DNA of 64,000 bases from Fimenecus sp045532175. GTDB taxonomy: Bacteria; Bacillota; Clostridia; Oscillospirales; Acutalibacteraceae. Every line of letters starts with the position of its first letter. Positions within the stretch are counted from its first letter, which is position 1. The position numbers and the translations under genes were made by a program. The notes beneath the pieces were generated by a model. That model was not told the origin of the DNA. It saw nothing but the letters and a program-made list of their open reading frames with translations, and made no database searches. Of this stretch, positions 51,344 through 59,519 are shown in pieces. The DNA is taken from NCBI GenBank assembly GCA_045532175.1, contig JAZSFK010000003.1, positions 3,746 to 67,745 on the forward strand, read 5' to 3'.

Positions 51344-51907
51344 ATGGCAAACCTTATTTGTGCAAAATGTAATAAGCAGATTGAAGAAAGCAATCTTGTA
51401 GAATGTCCCAACTGTTGGGAAATGTACCACAAGGAATGTTGGGAAGAAACAAAATTCTGCCTTAGCTGTAAAAAGTATAATCTTGATTTTGCAAGAATTC
51501 AGGAAGAAAAGAAGGCTTTGGCAAAGGAAACAGAAACTGATGACAACGAAGATGGTATTCAGGTAGAAAAGATTGACGAGGACGAAACTTCAGATGAGCA
51601 GGTTTTTGAAATGCCCACAAGGGAAATGAACCATTCGCCGATAGCTAATACTATGATGTTGATTTCCAAGGTTGCATTGATTATCGGTGTTGTGGCGGGA
51701 ATTGCTGTTGCCGCTGATTACATTGTGAAAGCATACACTTTTGCAGGTGGTGTGGTTGGTGTAATTTTGGGACTTGTAGTATGCGCGATGGGATGGGTTG
51801 TTTCCGTGCTGATAAATGGCTTTGCCGAAGTGATTAACAACACACAAAAAAGTGCATACTATCTTTCAAAACTGGTTGAAAAAGAGAAAAAGGACAGGGA
51901 TGAATAA
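51344..51907 (+). CDS. Membrane protein with RING-like zinc-finger N-terminus
   Basis: About 187 residues. The first 45 residues hold CAKC, CPNCWEMYHKECW and CLSC, a treble-clef/RING-like Cys-His pattern; an acidic disordered linker (50-95) and two membrane helices (about 105-130 and 135-160) follow, then a charged helix. Two ATGs are possible (51338, 51344); the second has better spacing from AGGTGA. It overlaps murT by one base (TAATG), so it may act in cell-wall synthesis or its control. Function unknown. Confidence 0.75.
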   Translation: MANLICAKCNKQIEESNLVECPNCWEMYHKECWEETKFCLSCKKYNLDFARIQEEKKALAKETETDDNEDGIQVEKIDEDETSDEQVFEMPTREMNHSPIANTMMLISKVALIIGVVAGIAVAADYIVKAYTFAGGVVGVILGLVVCAMGWVVSVLINGFAEVINNTQKSAYYLSKLVEKEKKDRDE

Positions 51908-53283
51908 TGGGAAAATTAAGATTTCTGATAGCAATTATTGTGGGCAAGATTTCTGCGTTTTTGCTTGATAAAATATTTAAAAGAGGTACTAATACACCGG
52001 GTATAATAATGCTCAAAATCTGTCCTGATGCACTTGCTCGTTTTGTTATGCCGAAAACAACAATCTGCGTAACAGGAACAAACGGAAAAACAGGTACATC
52101 AAATCTTTTGACACACATTATCCGCAACAGCGGGAAAACTGTTGTAAATAATTCAAAAGGTTCAAATATGGCACCGGGACTTGTTTCTGCCTTGGTAACA
52201 CAGTGCACATTAGGTGGCAAGGTTACTGCTGATGTTGCGGTTTTAGAGGTTGACGAACGTTCTTCCCAGTTTATTTACACAAAATTTGTGCCCGATTTTA
52301 TTCTTTGCACAAACCTTTTCCGTGACTCAATTATGCGAAACGGACACAGCGGATTTATCTTTGATAAAATCAATGACTATCTTAACGAAAAAACTACACT
52401 TGTCCTCAATGGTAATGATGCAATTTCAGGACTTTTAGGTGAAAATGTTTGCAACCGTGTTTTCTATTCAGTAAACAAAACTGAACGAAGCACAGAAAAT
52501 TGTGTTGATACAGTCTGTGACCTTATTGCTTGTCCTAAATGTAATCACAAACTTGATTACGAATTTTTCCATTACAATCACATTGGTGTGCCAAAATGTT
52601 CACATTGCGGTTTCGAGATGCCTGAAAGCAGATTTTTCGCAAGTGATGTTGATTTCCTGAATGGTACATTTGTATTTAATGGTCCTTTGGGCGAAAGCCT
52701 TGTTTTACCATTCCAGAAAGGTAATTTCTTTAATGTTTTTAATATAACAGGTGCTTGTGCTGTTTGCAGACTTATGGGCATTGACCTTGATGTGATTGAA
52801 AACAGTATTGAAGATTTGTCATCAAAAACAGGACGATTTGAGAATAAAAAATATAATGGTGTTGAGGTAATCTCAATGCTTTCAAAGAACCAGAACCCTA
52901 TTTCTTGTTCACAGAGCCTTAAATTCCTTGACAGTACAGAAAACGAAAAGGATGTTGTGCTTCTTATTACTGACTCAAATGATAAGGTTCATGGTCACGA
53001 GGATATTTCTTGGATTTACGACACAGACTTTGCACCACTCAACAGCGACAACATAAAAACAGTATATGTCGGTGGTAGCCGTTGCTATGATGTGGCAAAC
53101 TGTCTTGAAATTAAAGGTATGGATACAAGTAAATTTGTACTTTTTGAAAACTATGATGAGTTGGCTCGTGAGGTAAGTAAAAACAGTATTGTCGGCAGGG
53201 ATATTGTTGTGTATTTCGAACTTTATGCAACAAGTGTTGTTGAGAAAATTAAAAATGCAATGTCACAGAAAGGGGATAAATGA
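51907..53283 (+). CDS. murT: Lipid II isoglutaminyl synthase, MurT subunit
   Basis: 458 residues. Mur-ligase central domain with ATP-binding TGTNGKTGTSN (residues about 57-67), an inserted four-Cys zinc ribbon (CPKCNHK ... CSHCGF, about 205-232) typical of MurT, and the C-terminal DUF1727 domain. With GatD it amidates D-isoglutamate of lipid II. N-terminal hydrophobic stretch may associate with the membrane. Overlaps gatD by 4 bases. Confidence 0.95.
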   Translation: MGKLRFLIAIIVGKISAFLLDKIFKRGTNTPGIIMLKICPDALARFVMPKTTICVTGTNGKTGTSNLLTHIIRNSGKTVVNNSKGSNMAPGLVSALVTQCTLGGKVTADVAVLEVDERSSQFIYTKFVPDFILCTNLFRDSIMRNGHSGFIFDKINDYLNEKTTLVLNGNDAISGLLGENVCNRVFYSVNKTERSTENCVDTVCDLIACPKCNHKLDYEFFHYNHIGVPKCSHCGFEMPESRFFASDVDFLNGTFVFNGPLGESLVLPFQKGNFFNVFNITGACAVCRLMGIDLDVIENSIEDLSSKTGRFENKKYNGVEVISMLSKNQNPISCSQSLKFLDSTENEKDVVLLITDSNDKVHGHEDISWIYDTDFAPLNSDNIKTVYVGGSRCYDVANCLEIKGMDTSKFVLFENYDELAREVSKNSIVGRDIVVYFELYATSVVEKIKNAMSQKGDK

Positions 53284-53993
53284 TTATGACAAAAATGGTA
53301 ATTGAAGTACTTTATCCCGAATATAATAATCTTTACGGTGACAGAGGAAACTGTGAATATTTAGCAAAAAAACTAACTCTTGCAGGATACGAGGTGGAAA
53401 TTATTGAAACATCACTTTTCGACAAACCTGCATTTGTTGAGAATAAGGTTGATTTTCTTTTAATTGGTCCTTGTCAGGAAAAGCATCAGCTTGTGGAAAT
53501 TCAGCATCTTAAAGAATATGCCGAGGATATAAAAAACCGAATCGACAATGGTGGCGTAATCCTTGCAACAGGTAATGCTTTTGAACTTTTTGGTGAGTAT
53601 ATTGAAAATCCAAAGGGTGAAAAAACAGAGTGCCTTGGTTTTTACCCATACTACGCAAAGCAGTTTTCACGTCTTCGCTACAATGATTGCAGTGTCGGTG
53701 AATTTGACGGGATGAAGATTGTCGGCTTTAAAAATCTTCTCAGTCATTCCTATGGAGATAATCCAAAACCATTTCTTAATATGAAAAAAGGTTGCGGAAT
53801 GAACAAGGAAAGCAAAATTGAGGGTGTTAAGGATAACAATCTTTTTGCAACCTATCATACAGGTCCGCTTTTGCCACTTAATCCGCAGTTTACGGATTAT
53901 CTTCTCAAACTTGTAGATAACGATTACAAAGGCGTCACTCTTGAATTTGAACAACAGGCTTATGATAGCAGGTTAAGGGAATTGTTGAAATAA
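53280..53993 (+). CDS. gatD: GatD-like glutaminase subunit lacking the nucleophile cysteine
   Basis: 237 residues, class I amidotransferase fold. The family features LYPEYNNLYGDRGN at the N-terminus, the AHxGPLLP-like TYHTGPLLPLNP (catalytic His) and IVGFKN are present. However the nucleophile elbow, normally A-I-C-G-G-Y-Q, reads ATGNAFELFG here (residues 96-105), so Gly98 replaces the catalytic Cys. Another Cys lies in GPCQEKHQ (Cys65), where GatD normally has GGGxDREQ. The product may be inactive as a glutaminase, or chemistry may be altered. Confidence 0.85.
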   Translation: MIMTKMVIEVLYPEYNNLYGDRGNCEYLAKKLTLAGYEVEIIETSLFDKPAFVENKVDFLLIGPCQEKHQLVEIQHLKEYAEDIKNRIDNGGVILATGNAFELFGEYIENPKGEKTECLGFYPYYAKQFSRLRYNDCSVGEFDGMKIVGFKNLLSHSYGDNPKPFLNMKKGCGMNKESKIEGVKDNNLFATYHTGPLLPLNPQFTDYLLKLVDNDYKGVTLEFEQQAYDSRLRELLK

Positions 53994-54040
53994 AAACTCT
54001 TTATCACATTAAATTGTTAAAACTTTTTTATTTAAACCCA

Positions 54041-54069
54041 TTGACACGGGAATATTCGGGTGTTAAAAT
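54041..54069 (+). promoter_or_regulatory. aro operon promoter
   Basis: TTGACA, 17-base spacer, TAAAAT; start about 54076, 27 bases before the leader peptide. Confidence 0.8.
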
Positions 54070-54102
54070 ATTAGGCAACCGACAAACACAGAGGTAATTA
54101 AA

Positions 54103-54189
54103 ATGAAAACTCTTAATTTCGCAGCTGAATACTTTTACTTTAGCTTTTTCTTTAACAAGGAAAGGTTATGTTTCACTGCGGAAAAATAA
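54103..54189 (+). CDS. Phe/Tyr-rich leader peptide of the aromatic amino acid operon
   Basis: 28 codons, GAGGT ribosome site 7 bases before the ATG. The peptide is MKTLNFAAEYFYFSFFFNKE then eight more residues ending in EK: seven Phe and two Tyr, with Phe/Tyr at positions 10-13 and 15-17. This is the hallmark of ribosome-mediated attenuation: scarcity of charged tRNA-Phe (or tRNA-Tyr) stalls the ribosome and favours the antiterminator. It lies between the promoter and the operon terminator. Too short and biased to be a normal protein. Confidence 0.88.
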   Translation: MKTLNFAAEYFYFSFFFNKERLCFTAEK

Positions 54190-54248
54190 AGATTGCCTGA
54201 TTAAACAGCTTTTTTATTCTCACGGTGAAACATCCGTGAGATTTTTTT
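54168..54248 (+). promoter_or_regulatory. Antiterminator/terminator switch of the aro operon
   Basis: Antiterminator: ATGTTTCACTG (54168-54178) pairs with CGGTGAAACAT (54223-54233), 11 bp with one G-U. Terminator: TCTCACGG / CCGTGAGA (54218-54225 / 54234-54241) plus seven T. The helices share 54223-54225 and so exclude each other. A ribosome stalled at the Phe run (to 54153) leaves 54168-54178 free; one that reaches the stop at 54187-54189 covers it. Confidence 0.85.
54218..54248 (+). terminator. Attenuator terminator
   Basis: 8-bp stem TCTCACGG / CCGTGAGA, loop TGAAACAT, run of seven T, 34 bases before aroF. Confidence 0.88.
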
Positions 54249-54281
54249 ATTGTTAAATATATACCAAAAGGAGTAATGAAA

Positions 54282-55283
54282 ATGGTAGTAATTCTTAAAA
54301 ACGAGGTTGACCCTGCTAAAGTCGAAAATTTAACAAAATGGTTGCATGAACAAAAACTTGTAATTCATGAGGTTGTTGGTCATTATCAGACAATCTTGGG
54401 ACTTATCGGTGATACAAGCTGTGTGGATATTGACCTTATTCAGAGTCTTGATATTGTTGAGGATGTAAGAAGAATTTCAGAGCCATATAAATGTGCAAAC
54501 AGGAAATTTCATCCTGACGATACAGTTATTGACGTTGAGGGCTACAAAATAGGTGGTGGCAATTTCCAATTCTTTGCAGGTCCTTGCTCAATTGAAAGCA
54601 GAGAGCAGATTTTAAGTATCGCAAAAGATGTAAAGGCAGCAGGAGCAAACTTCCTTCGTGGCGGTGCATTTAAACCGAGAACATCACCTTATGCTTTCCA
54701 GGGTATGCGTGGCGAGGGACTTGAATTGATGCTCGAAGCAAAGAAAGAAACAGGAATGCCAATCGTAACAGAGATTATGGACGCATCTCATATTCCGCTT
54801 TTCGAGAATGTGGATATTATTCAAGTTGGTGCTCGTAATATGCAAAACTTTGAACTTTTAAAAGAACTCGGACACCTTAAAAAACCTGTTTTCTTAAAAC
54901 GCGGACTTTCAAGCACATTCCAGGAATTGCTTATGAGTGCAGAATATATCATGGCAGGCGGTAACGAAAATGTTATCCTTTGTGAACGCGGTATTCGTAC
55001 ATTCGAAACAGCAACTCGAAACACACTTGATTTGTCAGCAGTTCCGATGCTTAAAGAAAAATCACATTTGCCCGTAGTAATCGACCCATCTCACGCATCA
55101 GGTATTGCACGTTTTGTAAAACCAATGTCATTGGCAGCAGCCGCTTGCGGTGCAGATGGTCTTATGATTGAGGTGCACAATGACCCATCAAAAGCACTTT
55201 GCGACGGTCCACAGGCACTCACACCTCCACAGTTCACAGATGTTGTGACAGCAGTAAACAAAGTTTTAGAAGCAGTAAAATAA
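54282..55283 (+). CDS. aroF: 3-deoxy-7-phosphoheptulonate (DAHP) synthase, ferredoxin-like-domain type
   Basis: 333 residues. First committed step: PEP plus erythrose-4-phosphate to DAHP. N-terminal ferredoxin-like regulatory domain (about 1-80, as in Thermotoga), then the barrel with FFAGPCSIES, RGGAFKPRTSPYAFQG, LKRG and IDPSHASG. Feedback by Phe/Tyr is expected from the N-terminal domain (family knowledge). AAAAGGAG gives 8-base spacing to the ATG at 54282 rather than 2 to 54276. First structural gene of the operon. Confidence 0.96.
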   Translation: MVVILKNEVDPAKVENLTKWLHEQKLVIHEVVGHYQTILGLIGDTSCVDIDLIQSLDIVEDVRRISEPYKCANRKFHPDDTVIDVEGYKIGGGNFQFFAGPCSIESREQILSIAKDVKAAGANFLRGGAFKPRTSPYAFQGMRGEGLELMLEAKKETGMPIVTEIMDASHIPLFENVDIIQVGARNMQNFELLKELGHLKKPVFLKRGLSSTFQELLMSAEYIMAGGNENVILCERGIRTFETATRNTLDLSAVPMLKEKSHLPVVIDPSHASGIARFVKPMSLAAAACGADGLMIEVHNDPSKALCDGPQALTPPQFTDVVTAVNKVLEAVK

Positions 55284-55300
55284 ATTAAGTAGGCGGTAAA

Positions 55301-56134
55301 ATGAAAGTCGGAATTATCGGATTAGGCCTTATGGGTGGCTCACTTGCCAAGGCTATAAGTTTTGGCACTGAGCATACTGTTTGGGGTACAAACAGAAGCG
55401 AAGAAGCTATACAAAAAGCACTTTTTGTTGGTGCAATCGAAAAGGAATTGACAAAAGATGATTTGTGCAAATGCGATTTGGTGATAGTTTCTTTGTATCC
55501 ACAGGCATCAATTGATTATATAAACGAAAATGCACACCTTTTCAAAAAGGGTGCAATTGTTATGGATATCAGCGGTGTTAAACGCTATGTTTGTGATGCA
55601 CTTTATGAAACAGCAAAAGCAAATGACTTTGTATTTATCGGTGCACACCCAATGGCAGGACTTCATCTTTCGGGTTTTGAGCATTCCACAGCAAAAATTT
55701 TTAACAATTCCTCGATGATTCTTACTCCTTATGAGGATACACCCACGGAATGTATAAATACCGTTAAAGAACTCTTTCTTAAAATCGGATTTACAAATAT
55801 TCAGATGTCAACACCTGATGAACACGACAAAATTATAGCCTTTACCTCTCAACTTGCACACGTGGTATCAAATGCCTATGTAAAAAGTCCTAACGCCTTG
55901 ATTCATAAAGGCTTTTCAGCAGGTAGTTATAAGGATTTAACACGTGTTGCCTATCTTAACGAGAATATGTGGTCAGAATTATTTTTAGAAAATAAAGATA
56001 ATCTTGTAAATGAAATTGACTCCATAGTGAATAATTTGATACAATATAAAATAGCGTTAGAAAATAACGACTGTGAAAAACTAACTGTTCTTTTGCGTGA
56101 CGGTAAAAATCTGAAAGAACAGATTGACGGGTGA
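55301..56134 (+). CDS. tyrA: Prephenate dehydrogenase
   Basis: 277 residues. Oxidises prephenate to 4-hydroxyphenylpyruvate for tyrosine. N-terminal NAD(P) domain GIIGLGLMGGSLAKA (residues 4-18), GAHPMAG and SQLAHVVSNAYV, GFSAGSYKDLTRVA. No C-terminal ACT domain, so regulation by Tyr is probably at the leader or at DAHP synthase. 17 bases after aroF. Confidence 0.94.
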   Translation: MKVGIIGLGLMGGSLAKAISFGTEHTVWGTNRSEEAIQKALFVGAIEKELTKDDLCKCDLVIVSLYPQASIDYINENAHLFKKGAIVMDISGVKRYVCDALYETAKANDFVFIGAHPMAGLHLSGFEHSTAKIFNNSSMILTPYEDTPTECINTVKELFLKIGFTNIQMSTPDEHDKIIAFTSQLAHVVSNAYVKSPNALIHKGFSAGSYKDLTRVAYLNENMWSELFLENKDNLVNEIDSIVNNLIQYKIALENNDCEKLTVLLRDGKNLKEQIDG

Positions 56135-56139
56135 TTAGT

Positions 56140-57195
56140 ATGGAAATCGTAAGGGTGACCGCATCTAAAGAGTACAACGTGAATATCGGTTCAGGCTTTC
56201 TTGATTCGGTGGGAGAAAAAATTAAGGAATTAAAAAGACCATGCAGAGTAGTGATTATATCAGATGATATGGTTTTTCCTCTTTACGGCGAAAGGGTAAA
56301 AAGCAGCCTTGAGGTAAGCGGATATTCTGTTTGCGAGTTTATTGTACCCCACGGCGAAGAGTCAAAGTCATTTGAAAACTACGAAACAATTCTTGAATAT
56401 TGTGCGGAAAACAGTATTACAAGAACCGACCTTTTTATAGCCCTTGGCGGTGGAGTAGTGGGAGATTTAACAGGCTTTGTAGCTTCGACTTATCTTCGTG
56501 GTGTTGATTTTGTGCAAATTCCCACAACAGTACTTGCTATGGTGGACTCCTCCGTTGGCGGTAAAACCGGAATAAACTTAAAAGCAGGAAAAAATCTTTG
56601 TGGTGCATTCTATCAGCCAATCGCTGTTTTTGCCGACTGTGAAACATTAAAAACATTATCACAGGAAACCTTCAATGAAGGCTGTGCCGAAATCATCAAA
56701 TACGGTATGATTTTAGATAAAGATTTTCTTGCGTTTTTACAGGCTAACGAGATAAAAGAGAATATAGAATATGTAATAAAACGCTGTGTTGAAATCAAAA
56801 GAGATGTCGTAAGTCACGATGAATTTGAAAAAGGTGAAAGAAAACTTCTTAATTTCGGTCACACAATCGGCCATGCAATTGAAAAAAGCAGTAACCTTAC
56901 AATTTCTCACGGTAATGCAGTTGCAATAGGTATGGTAATTGCAACAAAGGGTGCTTATGAGGTTGGTATGAGTGAAGAGGATTTTTCTGATGTGCTTTTA
57001 CCAATTCTTAAAAAGAATAATCTTCCCACAACTTGTGATTTTTCAGCAGAAGAGCTTTATATGGCAGCACTTTCCGATAAAAAGAGAAGTTTTGATACAA
57101 TGTCGCTTATTGTTCCCGAGGAATTGGGACTTTGCAAAATTATGAAGCTTCCGGTTGAGGATTTGCAGAATTTTATAGAAAAAGGTATGAACTAA
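56140..57195 (+). CDS. aroB: 3-dehydroquinate synthase
   Basis: About 351 residues from the ATG at 56140 (GGGTGAT upstream); the open frame begins at an overlapping GTG at 56131. NAD and metal-dependent cyclisation of DAHP. Seen: GGGVVGDLTGFVAST, PTTVLAMVDSSVGGKTGIN, and the metal-binding KxxE...GHTIGHAIE and ISHGNAVAIG. Last base abuts the aroA ATG. Confidence 0.96.
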   Translation: MEIVRVTASKEYNVNIGSGFLDSVGEKIKELKRPCRVVIISDDMVFPLYGERVKSSLEVSGYSVCEFIVPHGEESKSFENYETILEYCAENSITRTDLFIALGGGVVGDLTGFVASTYLRGVDFVQIPTTVLAMVDSSVGGKTGINLKAGKNLCGAFYQPIAVFADCETLKTLSQETFNEGCAEIIKYGMILDKDFLAFLQANEIKENIEYVIKRCVEIKRDVVSHDEFEKGERKLLNFGHTIGHAIEKSSNLTISHGNAVAIGMVIATKGAYEVGMSEEDFSDVLLPILKKNNLPTTCDFSAEELYMAALSDKKRSFDTMSLIVPEELGLCKIMKLPVEDLQNFIEKGMN

Positions 57196-58464
57196 ATGTC
57201 AGTAATCTGTACACCATCTGTTTTAGAAGGTAAAATCAGGTCAATTTCATCAAAGTCAGATGCACACAGAATTTTAATTTGTGCTTCTATTTGCGAAAAA
57301 AGTACAAAAATCAAGTGTAATGTGATGTCAAAGGATATCGCAGCGACTGTTGATTGCCTTAAAGCAATGGGTACAGATATTTTTATTGACGGTGAAATCA
57401 TAACGGTAAATCCGAAACTATTTAACAGAGAAGCAGAAATTAACTGTAATGAAAGCGGTTCAACCCTAAGGTTCTTAATGCCGTTGGTTTCTGCTTTGGG
57501 AATTGATACAACAATTCACGGAAAAGGCAGATTACCTCAAAGACCGGTTTCTCCGTTAAAGGAGGAAATGGAGAGAAAGGGTGTCACTTTTCATACCGGC
57601 GACAAATTTCCCCTTCATCTGACAGGGCAACTACAATCAGGGGACTATGAAATTGAGGGGAATGTAAGCTCACAATTCATAACGGGGCTTTTAATGGCGT
57701 TACCTTTGCTTCAGGATGACAGCAGAATTAAAATTCTTCCACCCTTTGAATCCAAGTCCTATGTTGATATAACAATTTCTGTGCTTAATAAATTCGGAAT
57801 TGAAATAGAAGAAAAAGAGAATTTATACATAATAAAAGGTAAACAACAGTTTGTTTCTCCGAAAGAAATTACAGTAGAGGGTGACTGGTCAAATGCATCA
57901 TTTTTCCTTTGTGCAGGAGCATTGAGCGAAAATGGTGTGACAGTAACAGGGTTGAATATCAATTCACCGCAGGGAGATAAAAGGATTTTGGACGTTTTAT
58001 CCTCAATGGGTGCTGATGTGAAAACAGACGGAAATGAAATTACCGTTAAGAAAAACAAACTAAACGGCATTACAGTTGACGCAAGGGATATTCCCGATTT
58101 AGTACCGATTATTTCCGTTGTAGCATCTGCCTGTAACGGGGAAACACGAATAATAAACGCAGGTCGTCTTCGTATTAAGGAAAGCGACAGAATAAAATCG
58201 GTTGTAGAAATGCTTAATTCTGTTGGCGGATACGCAGAGGAAACTGCCGATGGAATAATTGTTCACGGAAAAGCAGATTTGCGAGGTGGCAGGGTTAATG
58301 GCTATAATGACCACAGAATTGTAATGTCAGCATCAATTCTTTCCACTCTTTGCAAAGGGGATGTAGAAATAACGGACAGTAATGCGGTTGAGAAATCATA
58401 TCCCGATTTCTTTACTGATTTTAATAAAATGGGAGGTAATGGAAATGTCATCAATGACAGGTGA
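57196..58464 (+). CDS. aroA: 3-phosphoshikimate 1-carboxyvinyltransferase (EPSP synthase)
   Basis: 422 residues. Transfers enolpyruvyl from PEP to shikimate-3-phosphate. Seen: KSDAHR near the N-terminus, NESGSTLRFLMPL, GRLPQRPVSPL, SSQFITGLLMALPLL and NDHRIVMSASI. The NESGSTLRFL stretch (class I usually NAGTAMRPL, class II NxGTTxR) and Ser-rich variant suggest a divergent clostridial form. Starts immediately after aroB; AAAGG upstream. Confidence 0.95.
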   Translation: MSVICTPSVLEGKIRSISSKSDAHRILICASICEKSTKIKCNVMSKDIAATVDCLKAMGTDIFIDGEIITVNPKLFNREAEINCNESGSTLRFLMPLVSALGIDTTIHGKGRLPQRPVSPLKEEMERKGVTFHTGDKFPLHLTGQLQSGDYEIEGNVSSQFITGLLMALPLLQDDSRIKILPPFESKSYVDITISVLNKFGIEIEEKENLYIIKGKQQFVSPKEITVEGDWSNASFFLCAGALSENGVTVTGLNINSPQGDKRILDVLSSMGADVKTDGNEITVKKNKLNGITVDARDIPDLVPIISVVASACNGETRIINAGRLRIKESDRIKSVVEMLNSVGGYAEETADGIIVHGKADLRGGRVNGYNDHRIVMSASILSTLCKGDVEITDSNAVEKSYPDFFTDFNKMGGNGNVINDR

Positions 58465-59509
58465 TAAAATTAAAATATCAGTTTTCGGTCAGTCCCATTC
58501 AAAGGGAATTGGTGTTGTAATAGACGGACTTCCTGCAGGACATAAAATTGATATGGAAAAAGTTCTTACCTTTATGGACAGACGAGCACCCGGTAAAAAT
58601 TCACTTTCCACTCAGAGAAAAGAAAGTGACACTCCCGAAATTCTGTCAGGACTTGTTAACGGTGTTACCTGTGGTGCCCCGCTTTGTATGGTTATATATA
58701 ATGAAAATCAGCATTCAGCAGACTACAATAATATAATTGATACTCCAAGACCTTCCCATGCGGACTATTCTGCGTTTGTCAGATACAGTGGCTTTAATGA
58801 CGTTGCAGGTGGCGGACATTTTTCAGGCAGGCTTACTGCTCCGCTTTGCTTTGCAGGTGCAGTGTGTATGCAGATTTTAGAAGGTATGGGTGTTGAAATT
58901 CAGGCTCATATTCAGAAAATCAAAAATGTTTATGACGACAAAATCGACTTTGTAAACATAGGTAAGTGGGACGTAGCGAAAAAAGCATTTCCTGTAATCA
59001 ATGACGAAAAAGGTAAACTTATGATTGCCGAAATCGAAAAGGCGAGGGAATTGGGTGACTCCGTCGGTGGTGTTATTGAATGTGCAGTAACAGGAGTTAA
59101 GGCAGGATTCGGTGACCCTATGTTTGACGGCGTTGAAAATAAACTCTCTAAAAATATCTTCGGTATCCCTGCGGTTAAGGGGATTGAATTTGGTAACGGA
59201 TTTTTAGCTTGTGACCTTTACGGTAGTGAAAACAATGATGATTTCTGCATTGCAGACGGCGAAATCAGAACAAAAACCAATAATTCAGGTGGCATAAACG
59301 GTGGTATAACTAATGGTATGCCAATTGTTTTCAGAACCGCAATCAAGCCAACCCCATCAGTTTTTAAAGAACAAAACAGTGTAAGCTTACAAAACAAAAC
59401 AGAAGAGAAATTGCAGATTAAAGGCAGACACGACCCTTGCATTGTTCAAAGAGCTGTACCTGTGGTTGAGGCGGTAACTGCAATTACATTATTAGATTTG
59501 CTTATATAA
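58445..59509 (+). CDS. aroC: Chorismate synthase
   Basis: About 354 residues. Converts EPSP to chorismate using reduced FMN. SVFGQSHSKGIGVVIDGLPAG at the N-terminus, GxxSTQRKE-like NSLSTQRKESD, RPSHADYSAF and the C-terminal GRHDPCIVQRAVPV. ATG at 58445 has GGGAGG 8 bases before and overlaps the aroA end by 20 bases; upstream in-frame starts at 58382-58439 lie inside aroA. Confidence 0.96.
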   Translation: MSSMTGDKIKISVFGQSHSKGIGVVIDGLPAGHKIDMEKVLTFMDRRAPGKNSLSTQRKESDTPEILSGLVNGVTCGAPLCMVIYNENQHSADYNNIIDTPRPSHADYSAFVRYSGFNDVAGGGHFSGRLTAPLCFAGAVCMQILEGMGVEIQAHIQKIKNVYDDKIDFVNIGKWDVAKKAFPVINDEKGKLMIAEIEKARELGDSVGGVIECAVTGVKAGFGDPMFDGVENKLSKNIFGIPAVKGIEFGNGFLACDLYGSENNDDFCIADGEIRTKTNNSGGINGGITNGMPIVFRTAIKPTPSVFKEQNSVSLQNKTEEKLQIKGRHDPCIVQRAVPVVEAVTAITLLDLLI

Positions 59510-59519
59510 GGTGATTTTA

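Noticed and set aside
53994..54281. T-box leader for the aro operon
   Set aside because: No T-box sequence (UGGN bulge motif) or specifier loop; the leader-peptide attenuator explains the region.
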